NCBI RefSeq assembly: GCF_025398335.1
Contig: NZ_JAODOO010000015.1
Location: forward strand, 43,314 to 107,313
Reading direction: 5' to 3'
DNA: 64,000 nt
Source: Clostridium sp. CX1
GTDB lineage: Bacteria; Bacillota; Clostridia; Clostridiales; Clostridiaceae
Position 1 is the first letter of the stretch, and each line of letters begins with the position of its first letter. Below the pieces are notes generated by a model. It saw only the letters and a list, made by a program, of their open reading frames with translations. It was not told the DNA's origin and ran no database searches. Shown here in pieces: positions 7,626 through 14,676 of the stretch. Made by a program: the position numbers and the translations under genes.

Positions 7626-8180
7626 ATGTCAAAAGTAGTTATTTTCAAAGGTAGTCCAAGAAAGAATGGATATACTGCAAAATTATTAGAACAAGTAGCA
7701 AAAGGAGCAAAATCTAAAGGTGCTGAAGTTATTGAATTTGATTTAAATGATCCTAGAATTCGTGGATGCCAAGGGTGCTTTTATTGTCGTACTCATGATG
7801 GTTGTGCAGTTAATGATTATCTTCAACCGATGTATGAAGCCATTAAGGAAGCCGATGCTATCGTATTTGGGTCTCCAATATATTATTATACAATTACAGG
7901 ACAATCAAAAGTTTGGTTTGATCGTACATTCCCAATGCTTGGGAATGATTATAAGCCAAAGTATCCAGGTAAAAAGTTAATAACAATATTTACTCAAGGG
8001 AATCCTGATCCTAAGATAGGTGCGGAAGGCGTTAAGTTTGCCAATAATATGTTAGAAGAATTAGGCTGGAAGTTACAGGATAGCATTCATTACTGTGGAA
8101 CTAGTCATAATCCTGATTTAGCAATGTTTGATGAGTTATCTTCAAGAGCATTTAAAGATGGAGAAAATTTAGTTGAATAA
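7626..8180 (+). CDS. Flavodoxin-like NAD(P)H:FMN reductase with iron-sulfur-flavoprotein cysteine motif
   Basis: A cytoplasmic FMN-binding protein of 184 residues with the flavodoxin-fold phosphate loop GSPRKNGYTAKL and the flavin-contacting segment GSPIYYYTITGQSKVWFDR. Residues 48-60 carry Cys48, Cys51, Cys54 and Cys60 (CX2CX2CX5C), the compact motif that binds a 4Fe-4S cluster in archaeal and clostridial iron-sulfur flavoproteins (Isf). It could therefore be a small Isf-type reductase of oxygen, peroxide or quinones rather than a plain FMN reductase. It is divergent from HxlR, with an operator over its promoter. The ribosome binding site AAAAGGAG is canonical. The cluster is inferred from cysteine spacing only. 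Confidence 0.85.
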   Translation: MSKVVIFKGSPRKNGYTAKLLEQVAKGAKSKGAEVIEFDLNDPRIRGCQGCFYCRTHDGCAVNDYLQPMYEAIKEADAIVFGSPIYYYTITGQSKVWFDRTFPMLGNDYKPKYPGKKLITIFTQGNPDPKIGAEGVKFANNMLEELGWKLQDSIHYCGTSHNPDLAMFDELSSRAFKDGENLVE

Positions 8181-8203
8181 ATTTTTAACACATTAGATAC
8201 TAT

Positions 8204-8246
8204 AAAATCGCATTATTCAAGATGAAATTGATTTTGCGGTTTTTTT
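8204..8246 (+). terminator. Terminator of the flavin reductase gene
   Basis: AAAATCGCA (8204-8212) pairs with TGCGGTTTT (8235-8243, one G-U), with a T-rich end. Confidence 0.6.
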
Positions 8247-8282
8247 AATGCGTCGTACCAATAACGGATGTAAAAGGGGTAT

Positions 8283-8322
8283 CACTTGCTACTTATACGG
8301 CGAACCATATCAGTAGCAAGTG
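8283..8322. repeat. 10-bp perfect inverted repeat of unknown role
   Basis: CACTTGCTAC (8283-8292) and GTAGCAAGTG (8313-8322) lie 20 bases apart, upstream of a small ORF that lacks a ribosome binding site. There is no T run, so it is probably not a terminator. It could be an operator or part of a decayed gene. Confidence 0.45.
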
Positions 8323-8362
8323 AGAAAAGTAGTCTTAACCTAGTTATATCAATATTTTAAGA

Positions 8363-8557
8363 ATGATAAATGCCATATCTGAAAGTAAGGAAATTGATAT
8401 TAGAGAGGTAATCAATAAACCTAAAAAGGATGAGGAGATTGTTACAGCATGTGATAAGCTTCTTACTTCCTTGAGTGATGCAGAAAAAAATGCTCATAGT
8501 ATATTGAATCAATTAGAGTACATGAAAAATGAATTTAATATAAACTCTACACTTTAA
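8363..8557 (+). pseudogene. 64-aa ORF, probable 3' remnant of a lost gene
   Basis: The frame reads as a plausible helical protein tail (SKEIDIREVINKPKKDEEI, then CDKLLTSLSDAEKNAHSILN). It has no Shine-Dalgarno before the ATG, continues only nine codons upstream to a stop, and ends at a proper terminator. I do not recognise the family. The simplest reading is the C-terminal end of a deleted gene, possibly the regulator of the following ABC exporter. It could instead be a real small protein. Confidence 0.4.
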
Positions 8558-8591
8558 CACTAGACTTTGCGCTGGTGTTATTCTTTTTTTA
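8556..8591 (+). terminator. Terminator upstream of the ABC exporter
   Basis: AACACTAG (8556-8563) pairs with CTGGTGTT (8572-8579, one G-U), then a T run. Confidence 0.75.
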
Positions 8592-8611
8592 TCAGAAGGA
8601 GGGAATAACAC

Positions 8612-9307
8612 ATGGAAGCAATAAAAGTTCAAAACCTTTATAAATCCTATGGGGATGTTCAAGTGGTGAAGGATGTTAGTTTAACAGTTAAGAGAAGAGA
8701 GGTATTTGGATTGCTTGGGGCCAATGGGGCAGGGAAGAGTACTACCATAGAGTGTATTTTAGGTACAAAGAGTTTTGATGATGGGCAGGTATCTATCCTA
8801 GGTATGAATCCTAAAAAAGAAAGAAAACAGCTGCTTCAGAAGGTTGGGGTACAGTTTCAAGAATCTAATTATCAAGATAAGATTATAGTGAAAGAATTGT
8901 GTGAAATAACTCAAGTTCTCTATAAAAATCCATTAGATTACAATAAACTACTAAAGGAATTTAATCTTCAGAATAAGGTTAAAAATCTAGTAAGTAAACT
9001 ATCTGGAGGAGAAAAACAACTATTATTTATTATACTAGCGTTAATTCCAAGTCCAGAGGTAGTATTCCTAGACGAGCTTACAACAGGACTAGATGTAAAG
9101 GCTAGAAGAGATGTTTGGAAATGCTTATTAAATTTAAAGAAGCAAGGTCTTACAATCTTCTTAACATCTCATTTTATGGATGAGGTTGAAGTTCTGTGCG
9201 ATAAAATATGTATTTTAAAAAATGGAGTTATAGCTTTCTATGGAACTGTAGAAGAAGCAGTATCACTAAGTCCATATGAAAAATTTGAGGATGCTTATTT
9301 ATGGTAA
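8612..9307 (+). CDS. ABC-2 type exporter ATP-binding protein, C-terminally truncated
   Basis: The nucleotide-binding domain has Walker A GANGAGKSTT, signature LSGGEKQ, Walker B PEVVFLDEL and H-loop LTSHFMDEV, and would power a drug or peptide exporter. Several points suggest erosion. The residue after the signature is Leu (LSGGEKQLLF) where Arg is usual, VKRREVFGLLG has Arg where Gly is usual, and the protein stops at EDAYLW without the C-terminal tail typical of this group. The stop falls exactly where the next frame begins. The start has AAGGAGGG upstream. It forms a pair with the truncated permease downstream. Confidence 0.8.
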   Translation: MEAIKVQNLYKSYGDVQVVKDVSLTVKRREVFGLLGANGAGKSTTIECILGTKSFDDGQVSILGMNPKKERKQLLQKVGVQFQESNYQDKIIVKELCEITQVLYKNPLDYNKLLKEFNLQNKVKNLVSKLSGGEKQLLFIILALIPSPEVVFLDELTTGLDVKARRDVWKCLLNLKKQGLTIFLTSHFMDEVEVLCDKICILKNGVIAFYGTVEEAVSLSPYEKFEDAYLW

Positions 9308-9909
9308 TAAGCCCGCATTTCCTGGAGCAATCCTTTGCTGCTATATCAACCATTGCAATATGTGCAGGAGGGGTAATGGGGTTGCCATTAGTATTATCTG
9401 AATATCGTGAAAGAAAAATATTAAAAAGATTTAAAGTAACTCCAGTCAGCCCTTCTATGATTTTAGTAGCCGAAGGAGTGGTATATACTTTATATGCCAG
9501 TGTTTCATTAGTGCTTGTTTACTTAACAGCAAGAATATTTTTCGATTTTCAATTTAGAGGTTCATGGATAAATTTTTTAGGAGCATATGCACTAGTAATG
9601 ATATCAATGTTTAGTATTGGATTTATGGTGGGAGGAATAGCGAAAAATACTAAAATTGTGGGTGTAATTGCAAGTGTGCTATATTTTCCTATGCTTATAT
9701 TCTCAGGAGCAACATTACCATATGAGGTTATGCCAACAGTGCTTCAAAGGGTGGCAGATATCTTTCCTTTAACTCAGGGTATAAAGCTTTTAAAAAGTGC
9801 CTCACTTAATTTAAACATAAATGATTCAGTAATACCAATTTACATTACCATTATTATACTTACAGTGGTTTGTAGCGGGATATCTATTAAGTTTTTTAAA
9901 TGGGAATAA
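9301..9909 (+). pseudogene. ABC-2 type permease lacking its N-terminal part
   Basis: A membrane protein with ABC-2 features: GLPLVLSEYRERKILKRFK cytoplasmic loop, FPMLIFSGATLPYEVMP and FPLTQGIKLLK, with five hydrophobic segments. Family members start about 60 residues earlier with a first membrane helix and an extracellular loop, both missing here. The ATG at 9301 overlaps the ATPase stop. Together with the shortened ATPase C-terminus this looks like an internal deletion of roughly 200 bp across the gene boundary. Whether the remainder forms a working transporter is doubtful. Confidence 0.7.
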
Positions 9910-10039
9910 TTTTTAAGTTCAAGAAGTCCCTATAAGGAAAATTGATGAAAGTGTTTTAGTAAAAGACTAGAGAAGAGTTACTAAGTAGAAATATGCCATT
10001 GTTAAAATTAGATAAAAATAGTCATTTATGCATCAGAAA

Positions 10040-10079
10040 CAGGTATGCTAAAGCAATTATATTAGCATATCTGTTTTTT
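10040..10079 (+). terminator. Terminator downstream of the ABC exporter
   Basis: CAGGTATGCTAA (10040-10051) pairs with TTAGCATATCTG (10062-10073, one G-U), then TTTTTT. The rest of the 9910-10220 gap is AT-rich with no supported gene. Confidence 0.85.
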
Positions 10080-10220
10080 GTTACAAATATATTAAAAATA
10101 TTAATTTTTATATTTATATTTTTAACTATCATTAATATTTTAATTAATATTTTTAATTTACATATTGAATTAATTATCATTTAGTATTACAATAAAAATA
10201 TAAAAAAGGAGAGGATAATT

Positions 10221-10586
10221 GTGGCTTACAGAGTAATAAGCAAATGTCCAGTATGTAATTCAAAATTAAAAATTACAAAACTTAGATGTAGCAAATGTAG
10301 TACAGTAATTGAGAATGACTTTGAGTTTTCGAAATTCGAATATTTGAATGAAGAATATCTTAATTTTATGGAAGTTTTTTTAAAGTGCAGAGGAAATATT
10401 AAGGATGTTGAAAAAGAGCTTGGCATATCCTATCCCACCGTGAGGGCCAAACTGGATGAAGTGGTTTCTGCTCTTGGATATTCTGTAATAAAAAAGCCTA
10501 CGGTAGGTAGTAAGGAAATACTTGATATGCTTGAAAAAGGTGAAATATCAGCTGAACAGGCTGTAAATATGATGAAAGAAGATTAA
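10221..10586 (+). CDS. DUF2089 family zinc-ribbon/HTH protein
   Basis: A 121-residue protein. It has an N-terminal zinc ribbon with Cys9, Cys12, Cys23 and Cys26 (CPVC...CSKC), then an HTH-like segment (FLKCRGNIKDVEKELGISYPTVRAKLDE). The C-terminal LDMLEKGEISAEQAVNMMKE segment resembles the SHOCT/YvlB N-terminal helix pair found again in the next gene. Start is GTG with AAAGGAGAGG upstream. It is first in a tight three-gene operon. The likely role is a transcriptional regulator of envelope-stress-type genes. This is inferred from the family and from co-occurrence with a YvlB/LiaX-like protein. Confidence 0.85.
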   Translation: MAYRVISKCPVCNSKLKITKLRCSKCSTVIENDFEFSKFEYLNEEYLNFMEVFLKCRGNIKDVEKELGISYPTVRAKLDEVVSALGYSVIKKPTVGSKEILDMLEKGEISAEQAVNMMKED

Positions 10587-10608
10587 ATTTTGAAAGGATG
10601 GGTTATAG

Positions 10609-10980
10609 ATGAAGGAAGAAGTTAAGAGAATTTTAAAAATGTTTGAAGAGGGTAAAATTGATTTAGATAAGGCTGCGGAGCTAATTGAAGCTCTTAACAA
10701 GTCCGCTGATGTAAAGCAGTTGCCGGTAACAGGAAATTTAGATAAAATGCTTAAAGTTATAGTGCTGTCAGCTACAAAAGATACTGTAAATGTGAACGTA
10801 CCGGTTAAGTTTTTAAAGGCCATAGGCAATGCTGTTAATAACATTAAGATACCAGGTGTTTCAGATCAAGATGGGATAGATATAAAAATGATTATGGAAG
10901 CCATTGATTCAGGCCTTGAAGGAAAGATAGTGGACGTAAAAAGCAGTAATGGAGATATAGTTGAGGTTTCCATTGAATGA
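10609..10980 (+). CDS. YvlB/LiaX N-terminal-like (SHOCT-like) protein
   Basis: A 123-residue protein starting with the short helical module MKEEVKRILKMFEEGKIDLDKA typical of the YvlB/LiaX N-terminal and SHOCT-like domains. It is followed by an approximately 80-residue beta-rich region (LKVIVLSATKDTVNVNVPVK, IVDVKSSNGDIVEVSIE) reminiscent of a minimal adhesin-like DUF4097 strand repeat. In B. subtilis and enterococci related proteins belong to cell-envelope stress responses. It follows the DUF2089 gene by 22 bp and overlaps the next gene by 4 bp (ATGA), so the products are probably made together. Confidence 0.75.
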   Translation: MKEEVKRILKMFEEGKIDLDKAAELIEALNKSADVKQLPVTGNLDKMLKVIVLSATKDTVNVNVPVKFLKAIGNAVNNIKIPGVSDQDGIDIKMIMEAIDSGLEGKIVDVKSSNGDIVEVSIE

Positions 10981-11228
10981 GAATTTATGTAAGACTCAAT
11001 ACTAAAAGAAGTTTTAACATTCCAGCCCCAATAGGACTCGTGAAGGCTGTACTCAGTTTGGGAGTGTCCATTGCAAGAAGGTATATTCCTGTAGAGCAAA
11101 GGAAATATATTGATTGCATTGACTTTCAGGAACTTAGAAAGGGCTTTGATGCATTAAAAGCTTATAAAGGGTTAAAGATTGTAGAAGTGAAGACAGAGGA
11201 TGGTACTGAGGTAATAATAGTCGTTTAA
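10977..11228 (+). CDS. Hypothetical protein, third gene of the DUF2089 operon
   Basis: An 83-residue protein of unrecognised family. The pattern is a short basic strand (MRIYVRLNTKRSF), an amphipathic helix (LVKAVLSLGVSIARRYIP) and a C-terminal strand pair (LKIVEVKTEDGTEVIIVV). That final segment closely resembles the C-terminus of the preceding protein (IVDVKSSNGDIVEVSIE), suggesting the two share a fold or arose by partial duplication. The start overlaps the upstream stop by 4 bp. The operon ends in an inverted repeat at 11288-11324. Confidence 0.65.
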   Translation: MRIYVRLNTKRSFNIPAPIGLVKAVLSLGVSIARRYIPVEQRKYIDCIDFQELRKGFDALKAYKGLKIVEVKTEDGTEVIIVV

Positions 11229-11287
11229 ATGTTTTGGTTTGTCATAACAATTTGCACAAAAACAATGCTGCAATTAATTTTTATAGA

Positions 11288-11324
11288 GGACTGGCAATAA
11301 CTTTATTCGAGAGTTATGCCAGTC
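11288..11324 (+). terminator. Terminator-like inverted repeat after the DUF2089 operon
   Basis: GACTGGCAATAACT pairs with AGTTATGCCAGTC with one bulge. The T run is weak. Confidence 0.55.
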
Positions 11325-11375
11325 ATTCGTATTAATGGACTTTATATTTACGCAAGGCAAATTGATGGGGTTGTT

Positions 11376-12026
11376 TTATGAACTGACGATATTAACTTTA
11401 ACTGTATCAGATATACTCTCGTGCTCGATATTTTTCACATCAAAATGTAGCAATTTAAATGTAAATTGTAAAGTAAATCCGATTCCTAATACATATATTG
11501 CTGTGCCTATACCGACCTTTGCACCTAATAGCCAGCCAATGATAAGAACGGTACCTTCTAGTAAACCTCGTATTGCCCCTATGGGTATCTTTGGTATACG
11601 TTTTCCCAGTGCAACCATAAGTGCGTCACGGGGGCCACACCCAAGGGATGAACCAATATAAAAATAGCTTCCAATGCAGATAACAACTTGCCCTAAAAGG
11701 AGCATTAGTAAGCCAAGTCCAAGGTTGGACATTTTGGGAATAATATTGGTAAATTGAATCAAATCAACAAACTTTCCTATCAATATAGCATTAAGAATTG
11801 TGCCGAATCCAATTTTTTCCTTCAATGCAAAATCAATAACAATGATAATTAAGCCAGTAATGACAACGATATTGCCATAGGATAGATGGGTCAGATAGGC
11901 TCCACCCATGCTGAATGCTTCCCAAGGGGCTAAGCCAATGTTAGCCTGTATGGTTAAAAAGGAGCCAAGTGAATACAAAAACAGTCCAAATATCAATTTG
12001 GTTATTCTTTTAACATAATTATTCAT
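11376..12026 (-). CDS. YczE/YyaS/YitT-like integral membrane protein
   Basis: A 216-residue membrane protein with six hydrophobic segments and family blocks LGSFLTIQANIGLAPWEAF, IGSSLGCGPRDALMVAL and IRGLLEGTVLIIGWLLGA. YczE-type proteins are membrane proteins of unclear function, one of which supports surfactin production in Bacillus. The ribosome binding site AAAAGGGGGA is clear. It is the second gene of a two-gene unit, 15 bp after an XRE-cupin regulator, so its expression is probably set by that regulator. The substrate, if it is a transporter, cannot be inferred. Confidence 0.85.
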   Translation of the reverse strand: MNNYVKRITKLIFGLFLYSLGSFLTIQANIGLAPWEAFSMGGAYLTHLSYGNIVVITGLIIIVIDFALKEKIGFGTILNAILIGKFVDLIQFTNIIPKMSNLGLGLLMLLLGQVVICIGSYFYIGSSLGCGPRDALMVALGKRIPKIPIGAIRGLLEGTVLIIGWLLGAKVGIGTAIYVLGIGFTLQFTFKLLHFDVKNIEHESISDTVKVNIVSS

Positions 12027-12041
12027 AACAGAATCCCCCTT

Positions 12042-12590
12042 TTATTCATGGTATAGAATCATAATAATGGTTACATCTTTGTCTGTTGAGTTCAAATATT
12101 TGTGGTTGCAATTAGCAAGGAATTGTATTGCTTCGCCTTCTTGTAAATGGAATGTTTTGTCTCCAACTTGTACGCTAAAAACGCCCTTTGTGCAAATAAT
12201 ATACTCTCTTATACCTGCTTCATGGTACTCAGATGAACGTTCAGAATTGGGAGCAATTACATGACGAAATATTTCAAACTTTTTATCTGGGTCAAATTCA
12301 AACAAAACAAATAATTCAAATCCATCCCATGCTGAATAGTGTTTAACTGTATCATTTGTGGTAACAGATACTTGAGGTGTTTCAATATACGTAAGTTGAG
12401 CCAGTGGAACATTAATTCCATTACATATTTTTTCAAGCACAGATATTGTGGGACTTTTTGTGCAACGTTCAATTTCACTTAACATACTCTTGCTAACTCC
12501 GGTTAATACAGCTAAATCATCCAATGTAAGATTTCTCTCTTGTCGAATTCTTTTAATATTTCTACTTATAGTTTCATTTGCTGAAATCAT
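12042..12590 (-). CDS. XRE family regulator with cupin sensor domain
   Basis: A 182-residue regulator. The N-terminal lambda-repressor-type HTH covers residues 5-60 (LDDLAVLTGVSKSMLSEIER, SPTISVLEKICNG). The C-terminal cupin barrel covers residues about 105-180 (REYIICTKGVFSVQVGDK, LQEGEAIQFLANCNHKY) and probably binds a small molecule. The start at 12590 has AAGGAGG five bases upstream. The ATG at 12608 overlaps it. It is co-transcribed with the YczE-like gene. Two direct TATAGTG repeats (12609-12615, 12628-12634), 19 bp apart, lie directly upstream and are candidate autoregulatory sites. Confidence 0.88.
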   Translation of the reverse strand: MISANETISRNIKRIRQERNLTLDDLAVLTGVSKSMLSEIERCTKSPTISVLEKICNGINVPLAQLTYIETPQVSVTTNDTVKHYSAWDGFELFVLFEFDPDKKFEIFRHVIAPNSERSSEYHEAGIREYIICTKGVFSVQVGDKTFHLQEGEAIQFLANCNHKYLNSTDKDVTIIMILYHE

Positions 12591-12608
12591 ATGAACCTCC
12601 TTATACAT

Positions 12609-12634
12609 TATAGTGGATTAAGTACTCTATAGTG
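12609..12634. promoter_or_regulatory. Direct repeats upstream of the XRE-cupin gene
   Basis: TATAGTG occurs at 12609-12615 and 12628-12634, immediately upstream of the ribosome binding site on the minus strand. Candidate operator only. Confidence 0.3.
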
Positions 12635-12780
12635 TATAAATTAACACGTTAAGGGTAAATTGTCAATATTTTCTTAAGTAATACTCTAGATACCATATGG
12701 ATTACAGATATAAAATTAAGACGTAATCTTCTTTTTTACGGCTTAACTGTAAAAGCTAAATAATTTACTGGAACATTGAC

Positions 12781-12810
12781 ATAAAGGACTGCTTATGTGC
12801 AGTCCTTTAT
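12781..12810 (-). terminator. Terminator of the Dabb gene
   Basis: A perfect 12-bp stem, ATAAAGGACTGC (12781-12792) with GCAGTCCTTTAT (12799-12810), and a 6-nt loop. Confidence 0.8.
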
Positions 12811-12838
12811 AAATACTAATATATCAACTTTTGATTTT

Positions 12839-13126
12839 TCATATTTCATAACATACAGATACTTGAGTATCGAGAACATTTCCTATAAATTTTGCAACTT
12901 CCAGGTGTGCAGGATGAGTAAGGTATGCATTCATATCTTCCATTGATGCAAATTTGGTAATTAGAATTATGTCATAAGCTGTTTGGCTGGGGCGAACATT
13001 TAATTCAGCTTGTATATCTAAAAGAACTTCTATTTTTCCTTTCATACCTAAGAGAACTTCCTGTGTTTTTTTAATATTTTCAGTATCTCTACTTTTTAAT
13101 TTTAAAAGTAAGTTGTTTATAATCAT
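12839..13126 (-). CDS. Dabb (stress-responsive alpha/beta barrel) domain protein
   Basis: A 95-residue single-domain protein with the Dabb pattern: N-terminal strand and helix (INNLLLKLKSRDTENIKKT), central strand YDIILITKFASMEDMNAY and the H-P-x-H signature THPAHLEVAKFIG. These form a dimeric ferredoxin-like barrel, usually linked to stress or small-molecule metabolism. AGGAGGT precedes the ATG. The start overlaps the stop of the upstream remnant gene (ATGA, 13123-13126), so it was the last gene of an operon whose earlier members have decayed. It looks intact. Confidence 0.85.
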   Translation of the reverse strand: MIINNLLLKLKSRDTENIKKTQEVLLGMKGKIEVLLDIQAELNVRPSQTAYDIILITKFASMEDMNAYLTHPAHLEVAKFIGNVLDTQVSVCYEI

Positions 13127-13545
13127 TTTTTACCTCCTGTAATATTTAGTATAGTTTGAGCGGATTCTTTTCCGTTCACAAATAGTGTAATCAGGTGGAT
13201 GCCTGGGTAATGTTTACGTGTCGTAAGGTCTGCAAAGCTGTGAGTGCGTGTTCCTGACAAGTGTGCACTACCGGGTACAGTTTTATCCGATAAGAGAAAT
13301 AGCTTGCGGGAAGAGCGACCATTGGATTTTATAAAGTCAATGCCATATTCTAAACGGATATGTGCAGGGGTGTTCCATGCTATATCTAGTGAATAATTCA
13401 ATTCACAGCTGTCTCCAATGTTAAGTTCCTCCGGATTAACCGTCAGGGTTGCATTCTTAAACAAGGGGTTTTCATCAGAAAAATCTGTATAACCAAAGAG
13501 GCTCATTGCTGTAGAAAGCTCTGTATGAAGTAAGAAAAGCAACAA
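13123..13545 (-). pseudogene. 3' fragment of a DNA alkylation repair (HEAT-repeat) protein gene
   Basis: From about residue 13 the frame matches the C-terminal beta domain of the long AlkD-like DNA alkylation repair proteins (YhaZ type): FKNATLTVNPEELNIGDSCE, then a stretch ending KSNGRSSRKLF and the signature RTHSFADLTTRKHYPGIH. The HEAT-repeat catalytic part, some 200 residues, is missing. The apparent TTG start at 13545 lies inside a different remnant, so this is a deletion derivative rather than a gene with its own start. It overlaps the Dabb start by 4 bp. Confidence 0.7.
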
Positions 13546-13637
13546 GTTCAGTTACTTCTTCAGGTTCCGCCAGTTACAAGTACCCGGTTACCCTCAAATT
13601 CTTTGCTTATATCAAATAATGGTGAATTATTTCCCAT
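13546..13637 (-). pseudogene. Remnant of a short-chain dehydrogenase/reductase gene
   Basis: From the ATG at 13637, with AAGGAGG ten bases upstream, the frame reads MGNNSPLFDISKEFEGNR then VLVTGGT. This is an SDR N-terminus that stops (TGA, 13560-13562) just inside the glycine-rich NAD(P) motif. One base later another frame reads EEVTELVAFLTS, the usual C-terminal SDR segment. So more than 200 central residues have been deleted, and the fragment runs into the DNA alkylation repair remnant. The original promoter and ribosome binding site survive. Confidence 0.7.
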
Positions 13638-13696
13638 AATAAAAATACCTCCTTGGTTTTAAGCTATTTTACTTACTTAGTATAACTAATATAACT

Positions 13697-13712
13697 TGAC
13701 CACAGTGTGTCA
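13697..13712. promoter_or_regulatory. Candidate WYL-regulator operator 1
   Basis: TGACCACAGTGTGTCA is an imperfect palindrome preceded by ATATAACT. The same ATATAACT-TGAC arrangement recurs at 14653-14676. It lies upstream of the SDR remnant start and overlaps the stop of the WYL gene. Confidence 0.55.
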
Positions 13713-14624
13713 GGTTTTAAAACGATATTTATTTACCATGTTATCCAAGCGAGTTGAAATCTCCTTACGAACACTTTCAGGTTCTATCACCTCCAGCATT
13801 GTACCAAAAGAAAAAAGATAATTGTAAATCCATTCACCACCGGGCAGGGAAACAATCACAGTATAGGAGCCATCCTTGTTTTTTATTATATTTTCTTCTT
13901 CAAAATCGTCATATACACGGTAGGCTCCTTCAGGTGATATTTTCAGAGTCAGCTTAACCTGCTCGCTACATGCTTCCTTTAGAGATTTAGTCATAAGCTC
14001 CTGTGAACTTTGGTGTGTACAAGACTCTTCAGTGGTATGGATATCAGACATACGACTTATTTTAAATGTTCTGAGTGCCATTTTCTGCAGACAATATCCT
14101 TGTAGATACCATGCTTTGTCTCTAAAGAGCAGTTTAAAAGGTTCAACTTTACGGTAGCTTTTTTCTCCATTTACATTGAAATAGGAAAAAGTAATTACCA
14201 TATGTTCAAGTATGGCGTCTTTAAGAATGCTGAAAACTTCATTCTGCTTTTTATCATTTCCCCAATTAGAAAAGTCTACTTCAATCCAGTTTATATTACT
14301 TTTCTTGAAAAGACTGTTCAATTTTGATAGCACATCATCAAGTTCGGGATATTGGACTGCCGACAAGCTTTGAAGAGCCAGCAGAATTTTATCCTGTTCT
14401 TTTTCTGAAAGCAGTGATTTATCAAGCACAAAATTATCAAGCAGAGAGATTCCTCCACCTTTACCTTGGCTTGCATATATAGGAATACCTGCTTGGCTAA
14501 GTGCATCAATATCCCTATATATAGTCCTCACAGATACTTCAAAATGTTTAGCCAGTTCGCCTGCTGTTACGGACTTCTTTTCAAGCAGAATATATATGAT
14601 TTGAAATAATCTACTTATCTGCAT
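13710..14624 (-). CDS. YafY-type HTH/WYL domain transcriptional regulator
   Basis: A 304-residue regulator. The N-terminal HTH-11 covers residues 1-60 (KKSVTAGELAKHFEVSVRTI, YRDIDALSQAGIPIYASQGK). The WYL domain is in the middle (FRDKAWYLQGYCLQKMALRT) and the C-terminal WCX extension runs to residue 304. This subfamily typically represses a neighbouring enzyme operon in response to an unknown ligand. GAGGTGATG precedes the ATG. Two near-identical 16-bp palindromes, one upstream of this gene and one upstream of the SDR/alkylation-repair/Dabb unit, argue that it controls itself and that unit. Most of the target unit is now broken. Confidence 0.88.
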   Translation of the reverse strand: MQISRLFQIIYILLEKKSVTAGELAKHFEVSVRTIYRDIDALSQAGIPIYASQGKGGGISLLDNFVLDKSLLSEKEQDKILLALQSLSAVQYPELDDVLSKLNSLFKKSNINWIEVDFSNWGNDKKQNEVFSILKDAILEHMVITFSYFNVNGEKSYRKVEPFKLLFRDKAWYLQGYCLQKMALRTFKISRMSDIHTTEESCTHQSSQELMTKSLKEACSEQVKLTLKISPEGAYRVYDDFEEENIIKNKDGSYTVIVSLPGGEWIYNYLFSFGTMLEVIEPESVRKEISTRLDNMVNKYRFKT

Positions 14625-14660
14625 AACATCACCTCACTTAAAAATATAAATCATATAACT

Positions 14661-14676
14661 TGACAACACTATGTCA
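14661..14676. promoter_or_regulatory. Candidate WYL-regulator operator 2
   Basis: The perfect dyad TGACA-N6-TGTCA, preceded by ATATAACT (14653-14660), lies 36 bp upstream of the WYL regulator start. It matches the site at 13697-13712. Confidence 0.55.

Noticed and set aside
9993..10184. 63-aa hydrophobic ORF on the plus strand
   Set aside because: It contains a strong intrinsic terminator (10040-10079) within its frame, lacks a ribosome binding site, and its hydrophobicity comes from AT-rich sequence.
11335..11661. 108-aa ORF on the plus strand opposite the YczE-like gene
   Set aside because: Antisense shadow of a clear membrane protein gene, with no ribosome binding site.
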